48,177 nucleotides of DNA from Sphaerochaeta sp. (GTDB lineage: Bacteria > Spirochaetota > Spirochaetia > Sphaerochaetales > Sphaerochaetaceae). Positions 25,015 to 32,617 of the stretch are shown here, in pieces; the stretch's first letter is position 1, and every line of letters starts with the position of its first letter. Both the position numbers and the translations under genes were made by a program. The stretch is from contig JAGYOG010000019.1 of NCBI GenBank assembly GCA_018399495.1, forward strand, positions 1 to 48,177, in the 5' to 3' direction. The notes under the pieces are model-generated. The model was given only the letters and a program-made list of their open reading frames with translations, had not been told where the DNA came from and made no database searches.

Positions 25015-25530
25015 CTATTGGTTGGAGAGGATGCTGTCAATAAATCCTATATATACAGTATGCAAGTCGCCGCTTTGGTAGAACTCCTTGATCTCGTCAA
25101 GCAAAAATTGGTCACTCTGCATATCCATGGTAGAAACTTTCGTACAAGAGAAAACCAACGAAGCTTCCTTGAAGGTTACACGTTCTCCGCCCTTTGGAGA
25201 AGGAATAAAAGTGGGCTGCAGTCCAGTCATATTGATCTTGTCGTATTCACGGCCACTGTGTGCACCACACCAAAGCAACTTCTCCTTCATCTCCGAGGGG
25301 AAAAATGAAACAGTAAATCCGTCACTCTCCTCAAGGAATTGATGGGTGTATCGGCTTTTTCGTACATAGAGAACCACAACATTTCGTCCCCAGAGTACAC
25401 CCATCGTACCCCAGGATGCTGTCATGGTGTTGAAATGTTCAGGAGTTCCCGCTGTAACCAGGAATCCATCAGTTCCGATTGCTGTAAAGGGATTCATTTG
25501 CAAAACTTCTACAGGAACATCAACATACAT
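25015..25530 (-). CDS. Flavin reductase-like domain protein
   Basis: A 171-residue flavoprotein of the flavin reductase/FMN-binding split-barrel class. Key features are the start with PFTAIGTDGFLVTAG, NTMTASWGTMGVLW (flavin phosphate region) and FPSEMKEKLLWCGAHSGREYDKI. Members reduce FMN/FAD with NAD(P)H or just bind FMN as electron carriers in anaerobes. Read from its own promoter with an operator overlapping the -10; divergent from hpt. The E1 gene follows on the same strand after 76 bp and could be co-transcribed. Exact substrate unknown. Confidence 0.85.
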   Translation of the reverse strand: MYVDVPVEVLQMNPFTAIGTDGFLVTAGTPEHFNTMTASWGTMGVLWGRNVVVLYVRKSRYTHQFLEESDGFTVSFFPSEMKEKLLWCGAHSGREYDKINMTGLQPTFIPSPKGGERVTFKEASLVFSCTKVSTMDMQSDQFLLDEIKEFYQSGDLHTVYIGFIDSILSNQ

Positions 25531-25544
25531 GTTGGCCTCCTAAT

Positions 25545-25561
25545 CTACACTATTAGTGTAG
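25545..25561. promoter_or_regulatory. Palindromic operator of the flavin reductase gene
   Basis: CTACACTA-T-TAGTGTAG is a perfect 8-bp-arm palindrome. It contains the predicted -10 element, so a bound repressor would block transcription. A second small palindrome, GCTGTACAGC, lies next to it at 25561-25570. Confidence 0.65.
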
Positions 25562-25584
25562 CTGTACAGCAAGAGTATCGTCAA
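25555..25584 (-). promoter_or_regulatory. Promoter of the flavin reductase gene
   Basis: On the minus strand, TTGACG (25584-25579) and TACACT (25560-25555) with an 18-bp spacer, about 25 bp before the ATG; AGGAGG precedes the start. Confidence 0.6.
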
Positions 25585-25635
25585 GTAGCAAAATATCTTC
25601 ACGGGATTGTGCTCATGTACAGCTCTTTTCCAACA

Positions 25636-25664
25636 TTGACACTCTACTCTTTTTCGTATATGCC
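25636..25664 (+). promoter_or_regulatory. Promoter of the hpt-purA operon
   Basis: TTGACA (25636-25641) and TATGCC (25659-25664) with a 17-bp spacer. The -35 is perfect and the -10 is weak. Confidence 0.55.
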
Positions 25665-25668
25665 TACT

Positions 25669-25703
25669 AACATGCAGTACATGTTTCAACAGCTCGCCTG
25701 TTG
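25669..25703 (+). promoter_or_regulatory. Two adjacent short inverted repeats in the hpt leader
   Basis: AACATG-CAGTA-CATGTT (25669-25685) and CAACAG-CTCGC-CTGTTG (25687-25703) are perfect 6-bp-arm repeats, one after the other, between promoter and ribosome site. The first starts at about the transcription start, so it may be an operator; the second may be an RNA hairpin. Confidence 0.45.
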
Positions 25704-25718
25704 CATTGAGGAGGCCCA

Positions 25719-26276
25719 ATGAAAGATTCCCTCGCTATCCCTGCTTTGACAGAGGATCTCGCTCGTGTTCTCATCGATGCCGACACCATCAATAGAAGGG
25801 TCGATGAACTAGCCCGCCAAATCAGCAGTGACTATGCCGATGCTGAGGGGGATTTGATCCTTGTAGGGGTTCTCAAGGGATCGTTCATTTTTATCGCAGA
25901 TTTAGCCAGAAAACTGAATGTAAACCATGTAGTGGATTTCATAGCCCTCTCTTCCTACCATGGAGACCACAGCGGGAATGTCCGCCTTCTCATGGATACC
26001 AGAGAAAATATGGAAGACAAGCATGTCCTAATCATCGAGGACATACTTGACAGCGGAAACACACTGGACTACCTCATCCGAAATTTCAAAACAAGAAATC
26101 CCAAGTCTGTAAAGACTGCAGTCCTTTTGGATAAACCTGACAGGCACATCCTGCCTGTTGAGATCGACTATATCGGTTTCACCATCCCTGATGTCTGGGT
26201 TGTTGGATACGGCTTGGATTACAATGAAAAATACAGGACCCTCCCCTACATCGCAGAGATGTACCCACAAGCTTAA
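25719..26276 (+). CDS. hpt: Hypoxanthine phosphoribosyltransferase
   Basis: A 185-residue cytosolic purine salvage enzyme joining hypoxanthine (often also guanine) to PRPP to form IMP. The PRPP-binding motif VLIIEDILDSGNTLDYL and the pyrophosphate loop VLKGSFIF are clear, and the C-terminal VGYGLDYNEKYR matches the purine-binding end of the family. Preceded by GGAGG 7 nt upstream. First of three purine genes; IMP is the substrate of PurA encoded two genes on. Confidence 0.93.
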   Translation: MKDSLAIPALTEDLARVLIDADTINRRVDELARQISSDYADAEGDLILVGVLKGSFIFIADLARKLNVNHVVDFIALSSYHGDHSGNVRLLMDTRENMEDKHVLIIEDILDSGNTLDYLIRNFKTRNPKSVKTAVLLDKPDRHILPVEIDYIGFTIPDVWVVGYGLDYNEKYRTLPYIAEMYPQA

Positions 26277-26290
26277 CCAAGGAGAGAGAA

Positions 26291-26851
26291 ATGGACGACA
26301 ACAAGTTCTATGTCAGTTACAATTCGGTTCATAAGCTGGTAAGGAAACTCAGCAAAGAGTTGCTTGAATCAGGCTATGATCCCGATGTAATCGTTGCTAT
26401 CGGAAGCGGAGGATTCATCCCTGCAAGAATCATTAAGACCTTCATTAATCGTCCGATTTATGCTGTGGGAATTTCCTATTACGGTATCGACAAGAAACAC
26501 AAGGAACACCCTACAAAAATCCAATGGATTGACGAAGTACAGTCCCAGTTGGTTGGCAAAAAAGTACTCCTTATCGATGAGGTCGACGATACACGCGCCA
26601 CCTTGGCATACTGCATTGGTGAGTTGCTGAAGTACAAGCCCGAGGAAATCGCTGTCCTGGTTCTGCATAACAAGAACAAGGAAAAGGATGTCGAGTTCCC
26701 AGTGGAAATCAAACGCTACTTCGCCGGCCTCAATCTGGATGATGTTTGGATCAAGTATCCCTGGGATGCTGATGACATCGAGAGCCATACAGAAAAAGAG
26801 AATCTGATGCTTGATCAGTTGAAAAAAGAAGGCAAGGAGTTATACCAATGA
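26291..26851 (+). CDS. Second purine-type phosphoribosyltransferase
   Basis: A 186-residue type I PRTase with the PRPP motif VLLIDEVDDTRATLAYC and the loop AIGSGGFIPARI. It resembles xanthine/guanine phosphoribosyltransferases (Gpt-like and yeast Xpt1/Hpt1-like proteins), with FAGLNLDDVWIKYPWD near the end. The likely substrate is xanthine or guanine, but this cannot be fixed from sequence. AAGGAG lies just upstream; the stop overlaps the purA start by 4 bp (ATGA). Confidence 0.85.
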   Translation: MDDNKFYVSYNSVHKLVRKLSKELLESGYDPDVIVAIGSGGFIPARIIKTFINRPIYAVGISYYGIDKKHKEHPTKIQWIDEVQSQLVGKKVLLIDEVDDTRATLAYCIGELLKYKPEEIAVLVLHNKNKEKDVEFPVEIKRYFAGLNLDDVWIKYPWDADDIESHTEKENLMLDQLKKEGKELYQ

Positions 26852-28119
26852 GTAACGTTACTTCAATTGTAGGAGCCCAATGGGGCGATGAGGGCAAAGG
26901 CCGCATCGTAGACTATTTGGCAGTGAACTCCGATTTGGTCATCCGTTTCCAAGGCGGAGACAATGCAGGACATACGGTTATCAACGACAAGGGCAAGTTC
27001 GCCCTGCACATCATACCCTCAGGTATCTTCAACCCTGAAACGATGAATATCGTCGGGGCAGGTACTGTGGTCAACTTCGAGACCATGAGTGAAGAACTGG
27101 ATACCATTACAGCCAAGGGTGTAACAGTGGATAATCTGTTTATCGATGTACGTGCCCATTTGATCATGCCTTACCACCGAGCACTCGATGGTGCACAGGA
27201 ACAATCCAAAAGTGACAAGATGCAGATCGGCACAACAAAACGTGGTGTTGGACCGTGTTACAGCGATAAAGCTACCCGCAGCGGCATCAGAGCAGCAGAT
27301 CTTCTCGACGAGGACCGTCTCAAGAACCGCATTGAGATGGCACTTCCCCAGAAGAATCGTGAACTTGCCTACTTCGGTTTGAAAGAGTACACCGTTGATG
27401 AAATCATGGAGCTCTGTACCAAATGGAAGGAGACCTACGGGGACAAGATCATCGATACCCTTCCAGTTGTACGCCAGGCGTATGAAGAGGGCCGGAAGAT
27501 TCTTCTTGAAGGTCAGCTGGGTGTCATGAGAGACCTTGACTGGGGCATCTATCCCTACACCACAAGTAGCAGTCCTACCTCTGGAGGGGCGGCAAATGGC
27601 AGTGGTCTCGGACCAAGAAGGATCGATGAAGTCATTGGAGTGACCAAGGTCTACTCAACCAGTGTTGGGGGTGGCCCATTCATGACTGAACTCTTTGATG
27701 AAAACGCAGAGAAGCTGCGCTCGGTTGGTGGAGAATATGGTGCAACGACCGGACGACCACGCCGTTGTGGTTGGTTTGATGCAGTTGCCACTGAATTCTC
27801 TTGCTGGATAAACGGCTTTACCTCCCTTGCCCTTACCAAACTTGACATCCTTGATGGATTTGAGAAAATCAAGGTATGTACGGGGTACCGGGTAAACGGA
27901 GAGGTTATCAACTATCTGCCGGAGACGGCCCAACAGGAAATTGCCGAGCCAATCTATGAAGAGTACGACGGCTGGATGAGTAACACGAGTAATGCTCGTA
28001 CTTGGGACGACCTGCCAAAGAATGCACAGATTTACTGTAATCGTCTTGCAGCGTTGGTTGGTGCACCAATCAAGTTCATCTCGGTTGGACCGGAAAGAGA
28101 CCAAATCATTATCATGTAA
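26848..28119 (+). CDS. purA: Adenylosuccinate synthetase
   Basis: A 423-residue GTP-dependent ligase making adenylosuccinate from IMP and aspartate, the first step from IMP to AMP. The P-loop-like GAQWGDEGKGRIVD is at 9-22, the IMP-binding GDNAGHTV and the PYHRALDGAQE region follow, then TTKRGVGPCYSDKATRSGIR. The guanine-binding end is ISVGPERDQ. Length is typical. The partner enzyme PurB is encoded at 39081. Confidence 0.96.
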   Translation: MSNVTSIVGAQWGDEGKGRIVDYLAVNSDLVIRFQGGDNAGHTVINDKGKFALHIIPSGIFNPETMNIVGAGTVVNFETMSEELDTITAKGVTVDNLFIDVRAHLIMPYHRALDGAQEQSKSDKMQIGTTKRGVGPCYSDKATRSGIRAADLLDEDRLKNRIEMALPQKNRELAYFGLKEYTVDEIMELCTKWKETYGDKIIDTLPVVRQAYEEGRKILLEGQLGVMRDLDWGIYPYTTSSSPTSGGAANGSGLGPRRIDEVIGVTKVYSTSVGGGPFMTELFDENAEKLRSVGGEYGATTGRPRRCGWFDAVATEFSCWINGFTSLALTKLDILDGFEKIKVCTGYRVNGEVINYLPETAQQEIAEPIYEEYDGWMSNTSNARTWDDLPKNAQIYCNRLAALVGAPIKFISVGPERDQIIIM

Positions 28120-28141
28120 CTACCATTTCTCTTTCATCAAA

Positions 28142-28168
28142 GGCCCTTCCTCGGAGGGGTCTATATTT
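28142..28168 (+). terminator. Probable terminator after purA
   Basis: GGCCCTTC pairs with GAGGGGTC (8 bp including G-U pairs) around a 4-nt loop, followed by TATATTT. The U-run is weak. Confidence 0.55.
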
Positions 28169-28204
28169 GTCGTGTAGAAATAAAGGTAAAGAATTTTCCG
28201 AATA

Positions 28205-28266
28205 GTTATTGACATATGCCGGTAACCTCACTATAGTAAAGATAGTTACTGACATATGTCGTTAAC
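28205..28266 (+). promoter_or_regulatory. Promoter with twin palindromic operators before the metal-cofactor cluster
   Basis: TTGACA (28209-28214) and TATAGT (28232-28237) with an exact 17-bp spacer. Two 22-bp sites occur at 28205-28226 and 28245-28266: GTTA, two bases, GACATATG(T/C)C, two bases, TAAC. Site 2 has a perfect GACATATGTC core. Their starts are 40 bp apart, near four helical turns. Site 1 covers the -35 and site 2 covers the region just downstream of +1, a layout expected of a repressor that binds co-operatively. The DUF134 protein two genes downstream is the obvious candidate binder. Confidence 0.85.
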
Positions 28267-28291
28267 AATCTTACTACTAAGGAGGCATAAT

Positions 28292-28534
28292 ATGCCAAGA
28301 AGAAATGGAACAGGCCCTTTGGGCTACGGACCACTTACAGGAAGAGGCATGGGTAATTGTCGTGGCGGAGCCGGAGTTGGCTACGGAATGGGACGCGGTG
28401 CTGGATTCGGCCGAGGTCTCGGCTGGGGAATGTATGCACCTCCCGTCGCTCCTATTTCCCTTGCTGAACGCAAGCGCCTGCTTGAGGAAGAACTCAAACA
28501 ACTTGATGCTCAGATGAAAGAAAGCAACGAGTAG
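28292..28534 (+). CDS. DUF5320-type Gly/Arg-rich small protein
   Basis: An 80-residue protein beginning MPRRNGTGPLGYGPLTGRGM, rich in Gly, Arg and Tyr up to about residue 50, followed by a charged helix (LAERKRLLEEELKQLDAQM). This build is typical of DUF5320 proteins, which accompany NifX/NifB-like and Mrp genes in anaerobes. Their function is not known; a disordered basic head plus coiled coil suggests a binding or scaffold role. AAGGAGG lies 6 nt before ATG. Confidence 0.8.
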   Translation: MPRRNGTGPLGYGPLTGRGMGNCRGGAGVGYGMGRGAGFGRGLGWGMYAPPVAPISLAERKRLLEEELKQLDAQMKESNE

Positions 28535-28542
28535 GAGAAGCT

Positions 28543-28926
28543 ATGCCCCGTCCACGCAAATGGAGAAACGTTTGTGCACTTCCCCAAATAACCAAGTTCG
28601 GGCCCCTTGGGGCCCCCTTGGATGAGACCCCATCCATTATCATGACCGTTGATGAATATGAAACCATACGCCTCATCGACCAAGAAGGATTGACCCAGGA
28701 GATGTGCGCTGGGCAGATGAATGTTGCCAGGACAACAGTCCAAGGCATTTATGAAAGTGCCAGAAGAAAACTGGCAGAGTCGCTGGTGGAGGGCAAGTTG
28801 CTCTTCATTGAGGGTGGCGAATACCACCTGAATGACCATAGTGGTCCCCATCGCTACGGCTGTGGCCGTGGATGTAGAATGGGTCGTGGTCGCCACCAAC
28901 ATAGACAAGGAGATATACCGGAATGA
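28543..28926 (+). CDS. DUF134 (UPF0251) DNA-binding regulator
   Basis: A 127-residue protein starting MPRPRKWRNVCALP, the DUF134 signature, followed by a helix-turn-helix region (EYETIRLIDQEGLTQEMCAG then MNVARTTVQGIYESARRKL) like sigma-factor region 4. The C-terminal tail is rich in His, Cys and Arg (RYGCGRGCRMGRGRHQHR), suggesting metal or cofactor sensing. The gene sits behind the paired palindromes at 28205-28266, so autoregulation of the cluster is likely. DUF134 function has been little studied; the regulator call is from the HTH pattern. Confidence 0.85.
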   Translation: MPRPRKWRNVCALPQITKFGPLGAPLDETPSIIMTVDEYETIRLIDQEGLTQEMCAGQMNVARTTVQGIYESARRKLAESLVEGKLLFIEGGEYHLNDHSGPHRYGCGRGCRMGRGRHQHRQGDIPE

Positions 28927-29285
28927 TTGTAGCCATACCCGCAGAAGAAAAGAGCTTGGACAGCGCCATTTGCGTCTCGTTTGGGCGGGCCCCCATTTAT
29001 TGTCTTTATGATACAGAGAAAGAGACAAGCACATTTATAGATAACAAAGCAGCTGAGGCCTCAGGGGGGGCAGGTATCCAAGCCGCTCAATTTCTGGTTG
29101 ACCAGAAGATTGACAGCTTGATCACCTTCCGCTTGGGGGAAAATGCTTCCAGGGTGCTGAGTGCAGCAAACATCAGCATTCTCAAAGCGCTTAACCTGAG
29201 CATCGCCGACAATATTGAAAACCTCCTGGAAGGCACCCTAACCTCCTTGAACGAGGTCCATCCTGGATTTCATTATGGGCACTAA
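28923..29285 (+). CDS. NifX/NifB-family cofactor-binding protein, first copy
   Basis: A 120-residue protein of the dinitrogenase iron-molybdenum cofactor (NifX/NafY/orange protein) family. Hallmarks: IVAIPAEEKSLDSAICVSFG, RAPIYCLYD, then SGGAGIQAAQFLVDQKIDSLIT. Members bind metal clusters without catalysis; the Desulfovibrio orange protein holds a Mo-Cu sulfide cluster. There are no nif structural genes here, so nitrogen fixation is not implied. Overlaps DUF134 by 4 bp and the next ATPase by 11 bp. Confidence 0.88.
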   Translation: MIVAIPAEEKSLDSAICVSFGRAPIYCLYDTEKETSTFIDNKAAEASGGAGIQAAQFLVDQKIDSLITFRLGENASRVLSAANISILKALNLSIADNIENLLEGTLTSLNEVHPGFHYGH

Positions 29286-30144
29286 AGCTACAATAGCAAT
29301 CCTCAGTGGTAAGGGAGGTACCGGAAAAACCTTGGTATCTGTAAACCTTGCCGCTGTAGCGGCTAACGCAACCTACATTGATTGCGACACGGAAGAACCA
29401 AACGGACATATCTTTATTAAGCCCACCATTGTAAATGAATATGTTGTCACGGAACCAAAACCAGTGGTGAACCAAGATCTTTGTGACGGTTGCCGCAAGT
29501 GTGTGGACAATTGTGCTTTCAATGCCTTGGCGTTCATAGGAAAAAATCTCTTGGTCTTCAATGAGATTTGCCACTCCTGTGGACTGTGTACGTATATTTG
29601 CCCGAAAGGGGCACTCCATGAAGAACAGCGTCCATTGGGCATTGTAAAACGAGGACGAAAAAATGGAATGACCTTCCTCTCCGGGGAGATGAAAGTGGGG
29701 GAAAGTTCTGCAGTTCCCATCATTAAGGCTCTTATGAGGGAACAGCAAACCGATCTTGTAATCATTGATAGCCCCCCTGGTAGCGGATGCTTGGTAACAG
29801 AGACGGTCGGTAATGCTGACTTCTGCCTCTTGGTTGCCGAACCCACTATTTTTGGGGCACATAACCTTGCGATGGTCCACGAGCTGGTAACCCTGATGGG
29901 TAAGCCCTCTGCAGTACTCTTGAACAAGACCCAGGAGGGGGAAAATCCCAGCGAAATCTACGCAAAAGAACATGGACTCAAGATTATTGGTTCCTTACCC
30001 TACGACGAGCATTTGGCTCTTCTCACCAGTGACGGATTGCTAGCTGCCGAGGAAGATAAGCACTATCACACGTATTTTAAAGAACTGCTTTCAGCAGTAG
30101 TACAGGAGGCTAGGCATGCATCAAATTCTGATCCTCAGCGGTAA
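29275..30144 (+). CDS. MinD-family ATPase with inserted ferredoxin domain, first copy
   Basis: A 289-residue P-loop ATPase. The deviant Walker A is SGKGGTGKT (11-19). A double 4Fe-4S ferredoxin insert covers about 66-112, with Cys70, 73, 76, 80 and Cys99, 102, 105, 109. The second half has IIDSPPGSG (Walker B region) and LLVAEPTIFGAHNLAMV. Such proteins occur in pairs in orange-protein clusters and probably couple ATP to electron or cluster handling; biochemical function is not established. It overlaps the second copy by 29 bp. Confidence 0.9.
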   Translation: MGTKATIAILSGKGGTGKTLVSVNLAAVAANATYIDCDTEEPNGHIFIKPTIVNEYVVTEPKPVVNQDLCDGCRKCVDNCAFNALAFIGKNLLVFNEICHSCGLCTYICPKGALHEEQRPLGIVKRGRKNGMTFLSGEMKVGESSAVPIIKALMREQQTDLVIIDSPPGSGCLVTETVGNADFCLLVAEPTIFGAHNLAMVHELVTLMGKPSAVLLNKTQEGENPSEIYAKEHGLKIIGSLPYDEHLALLTSDGLLAAEEDKHYHTYFKELLSAVVQEARHASNSDPQR

Positions 30145-30991
30145 GGGAGGAACAGGCAAAACCACGGTGGCCAGTGCGTTCATCAAACTCAGCGATGTCA
30201 AAGCCTATGCCGATTGCGATGTCGATGCACCAAATCTTCATCTAGTGATGGGCTCCTATGAACAGGAGCAAAAGAAAGACTATATGGGCTTGCCCAAGGC
30301 GGTCATTGACCCAGATCTTTGTATCAGCTGCAACAAGTGCTATGAGGTATGCCGCTTTGATGCCATCAAACCAGGAAATCCCTACCAGGTGCTCCCCATT
30401 GCCTGTGAAGGATGTGGCTACTGCATCCATGTTTGTCCGGTAGGGGCAATCCACAGTGAAGAAGCAAAAGTTGGAGATTTAAAGCTACTTACACGGAAGG
30501 ATGAGCTATTCTCAACCGCAACACTCCTGATGGGTAGTGGTACAACCGGAAAGCTGGTTACCGAAGTAAAGAACCAATTGAAGGAAGTAAGCAAAGAACA
30601 CGAAGTTGCTATTCTTGACGGCAGTCCTGGTATCGGATGCCCGGTAATCGCCTCATTAAGTGGAGTAGATTTGGCTCTCATGGTTGCAGAACCCTCAGTC
30701 AGTGGATTATCCGACTTAAAACGGGTGCTTACCAGTGCAAAACAGTTGCAGGTTCCAGTGGCTGTCATTGTAAATAAATATGATACCAATGAGCGAAAAA
30801 CTGCAGAGATTGAAGTATACTGCTATAAAGAGGGAATACCTTTCCTTGGAAAGATTCCCTATGACAAGATGGCAGCAACCGCAATCAATACCAATAGGAC
30901 GTTGGTCGAAATTGAAAGCCTGGGAGCAGAGGCAATCAAGACCATCTATGAGAAAACCTTACGGTTGATGAAGGAGCGTATCCACACATGA
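30116..30991 (+). CDS. MinD-family ATPase with inserted ferredoxin domain, second copy
   Basis: A 291-residue paralogue of the preceding protein with the same order: Walker A SGKGGTGKTT (8-17), a double 4Fe-4S insert with Cys69, 72, 75, 79 and Cys97, 100, 103, 107, then ILDGSPGIGCPV and LMVAEPSVSGLSDLKRVL. ATG at 30116 follows GGAGG by 6 nt even though it lies inside the first gene. The pair probably forms a heterodimer, by analogy with related ORP-cluster ATPases. Overlaps the MBL-fold gene by 4 bp. Confidence 0.9.
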   Translation: MHQILILSGKGGTGKTTVASAFIKLSDVKAYADCDVDAPNLHLVMGSYEQEQKKDYMGLPKAVIDPDLCISCNKCYEVCRFDAIKPGNPYQVLPIACEGCGYCIHVCPVGAIHSEEAKVGDLKLLTRKDELFSTATLLMGSGTTGKLVTEVKNQLKEVSKEHEVAILDGSPGIGCPVIASLSGVDLALMVAEPSVSGLSDLKRVLTSAKQLQVPVAVIVNKYDTNERKTAEIEVYCYKEGIPFLGKIPYDKMAATAINTNRTLVEIESLGAEAIKTIYEKTLRLMKERIHT

Positions 30992-31827
30992 AAATAACCA
31001 CATTGGTGGAGAATACCACGAGAAATACAAACCTTGGATCAGAACACGGGTTAAGTCTCATCATCGAAGGAAGTCAGAAAACCATGCTCTTCGATATGGG
31101 GGCAAGCACCTTGTTTTCTGATAATGCAGAAAAACTCGGGGTCGATCTAAAAAAGGTCGACCTTGCCATCCTCAGCCACGGTCACTATGACCACGGAGGC
31201 GGAATAAAGACATTTTTCAACATAAATCATGTCGCTCCTCTGTATGCTAGAAAAGAGGCTTTCGGGTCTTTCTACTCTGAACGAAGTGATGGAGACTACC
31301 ACTACATCGGAGTCGATCAAGACTTGTTGAGGAATAACCGACTCATTTTTACCTCCGCACTCACACCGGTAGCTGATGGAATATTCTTGTTCAGCAAGGT
31401 GGAAGGCAAACGATTTGTCCCCACCGGAAACAAGAGCCTGTTCAAGAAGGAAGGAGAAACCTATAGTGTTGATTCCTTCACCCACGAACAGTACCTTGCA
31501 ATCAAAGAGGGAGATGAGCATGTCTTGATAAGCGGCTGTTCTCATCGCGGGATCGTGAATATCCTGGATGCATTCCACGATGAGTTTGGCACCTACCCTA
31601 CCCAGGTAATCGGAGGCTTCCACCTCTACAACCACCGAACAGGCAAACCCGAGGACCCAGAAGTTCTCGACCAGATTGCTGCGATTCTTCTAAAAAGCAA
31701 AGCAATTTTCTATACTTGTCACTGCACAGGAGAAGAAAACTACACCTACCTCAAGGAAAAAATGGGAGATTCCATTCACTATCTTGCAGGCGGAGACATC
31801 CTCGAATTCAGAGCCCATAAGGAGTAA
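30988..31827 (+). CDS. Metallo-beta-lactamase-fold protein
   Basis: A 279-residue protein with the dinuclear metal motif HGHYDH (His64, His66, Asp68, His69), SGCSHRG (later His ligand) and GGFHLY. The family includes the uncharacterised MBL proteins that sit in metal-cofactor clusters of anaerobes and archaea. Reaction unknown; a hydrolase or a flavin-free oxidoreductase role are both conceivable. Its position within the cluster, with 4-bp overlap upstream and 4-bp gap downstream, indicates a shared pathway. Confidence 0.88.
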   Translation: MKITTLVENTTRNTNLGSEHGLSLIIEGSQKTMLFDMGASTLFSDNAEKLGVDLKKVDLAILSHGHYDHGGGIKTFFNINHVAPLYARKEAFGSFYSERSDGDYHYIGVDQDLLRNNRLIFTSALTPVADGIFLFSKVEGKRFVPTGNKSLFKKEGETYSVDSFTHEQYLAIKEGDEHVLISGCSHRGIVNILDAFHDEFGTYPTQVIGGFHLYNHRTGKPEDPEVLDQIAAILLKSKAIFYTCHCTGEENYTYLKEKMGDSIHYLAGGDILEFRAHKE

Positions 31828-31831
31828 TACC

Positions 31832-32614
31832 ATGGCACAACCCAATACAGATATGAGAGCACATTCCAAAACAGGAAGCACCATCGGCAATATCATTGCT
31901 GTCGTCAGCGGAAAGGGGGGAGTGGGAAAATCTTCGGTAACAAGTCTACTCGCTTCAGAAATGCGTAGACGAGGTCACAAGGTTGGAGTACTCGATGCAG
32001 ACATCACCGGATCCTCCATTCCAAAGACGTTCGGTATCCACAGCAAGGCAACCGGAGAAGAAGGAAGAATTGAACCGGCAGTAAGCAAGAACGGCATCAA
32101 GATTATCTCAACCAATATGTTGTTGGATAGTGAGAGCGACCCGGTCATCTGGCGCGGTCCCTTGATCGCAAACACGGTCAAGCTCTTCTACACCGATGTT
32201 AACTGGGAAGAGTTGGACTACCTCTTTGTTGATATGCCCCCGGGGACGGGAGACGTTCCCTTGACGGTATTCCAATCCCTTCCTGTTGATGGGATAGTTA
32301 TGGTAACATCTCCCCAGGAGTTGGTTTCCATGGTGGTGGAGAAGGCAGTGAACATGGCACAGAAAATGGAGGTATCCATTGTAGGGTTGGTGGAGAACCT
32401 CTCCTACTTCCTCTGTCCTGACAACCAAAAGAAATACAAGGTATTTGGGGAAAGCCATATTGAGGTAGTAGCCGAGCACCACGAGATCAGTGTACTTGCA
32501 AAAATACCCATCGACCCACTGTTGAGCGAAGCATGTGATAATGGTACGATTGAAGCATACCAGGGTGCCGATCTTAGCGGTCTCTGTGACATATTGGAAT
32601 CAAGGGAGAAATAA
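31832..32614 (+). CDS. Mrp/NBP35-family P-loop ATPase
   Basis: A 260-residue Fe-S cluster carrier-type ATPase: Walker A VVSGKGGVGKSS (24-35), DADITGSSIPK (Walker A-prime region), then IWRGPLIANTVKLF and DMPPGTGDVPL, all characteristic of ApbC/Mrp. In the usual CPxC cluster-binding motif the second Cys is replaced: VENLSYFLCPDNQKK. ATG at 31832 has AAGGAG 8 nt upstream, preferred over the longer ORF that overlaps the MBL gene. It probably loads or transfers a metal cluster to the NifX-like proteins next to it; that is inference. Confidence 0.9.
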   Translation: MAQPNTDMRAHSKTGSTIGNIIAVVSGKGGVGKSSVTSLLASEMRRRGHKVGVLDADITGSSIPKTFGIHSKATGEEGRIEPAVSKNGIKIISTNMLLDSESDPVIWRGPLIANTVKLFYTDVNWEELDYLFVDMPPGTGDVPLTVFQSLPVDGIVMVTSPQELVSMVVEKAVNMAQKMEVSIVGLVENLSYFLCPDNQKKYKVFGESHIEVVAEHHEISVLAKIPIDPLLSEACDNGTIEAYQGADLSGLCDILESREK

Positions 32615-32617
32615 GGA

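Noticed and set aside
29191-29973. Long minus-strand frame opposite the first MinD-type ATPase
   Set aside because: Lies entirely antisense to a gene with clear Walker and ferredoxin motifs, and shows no family features itself.
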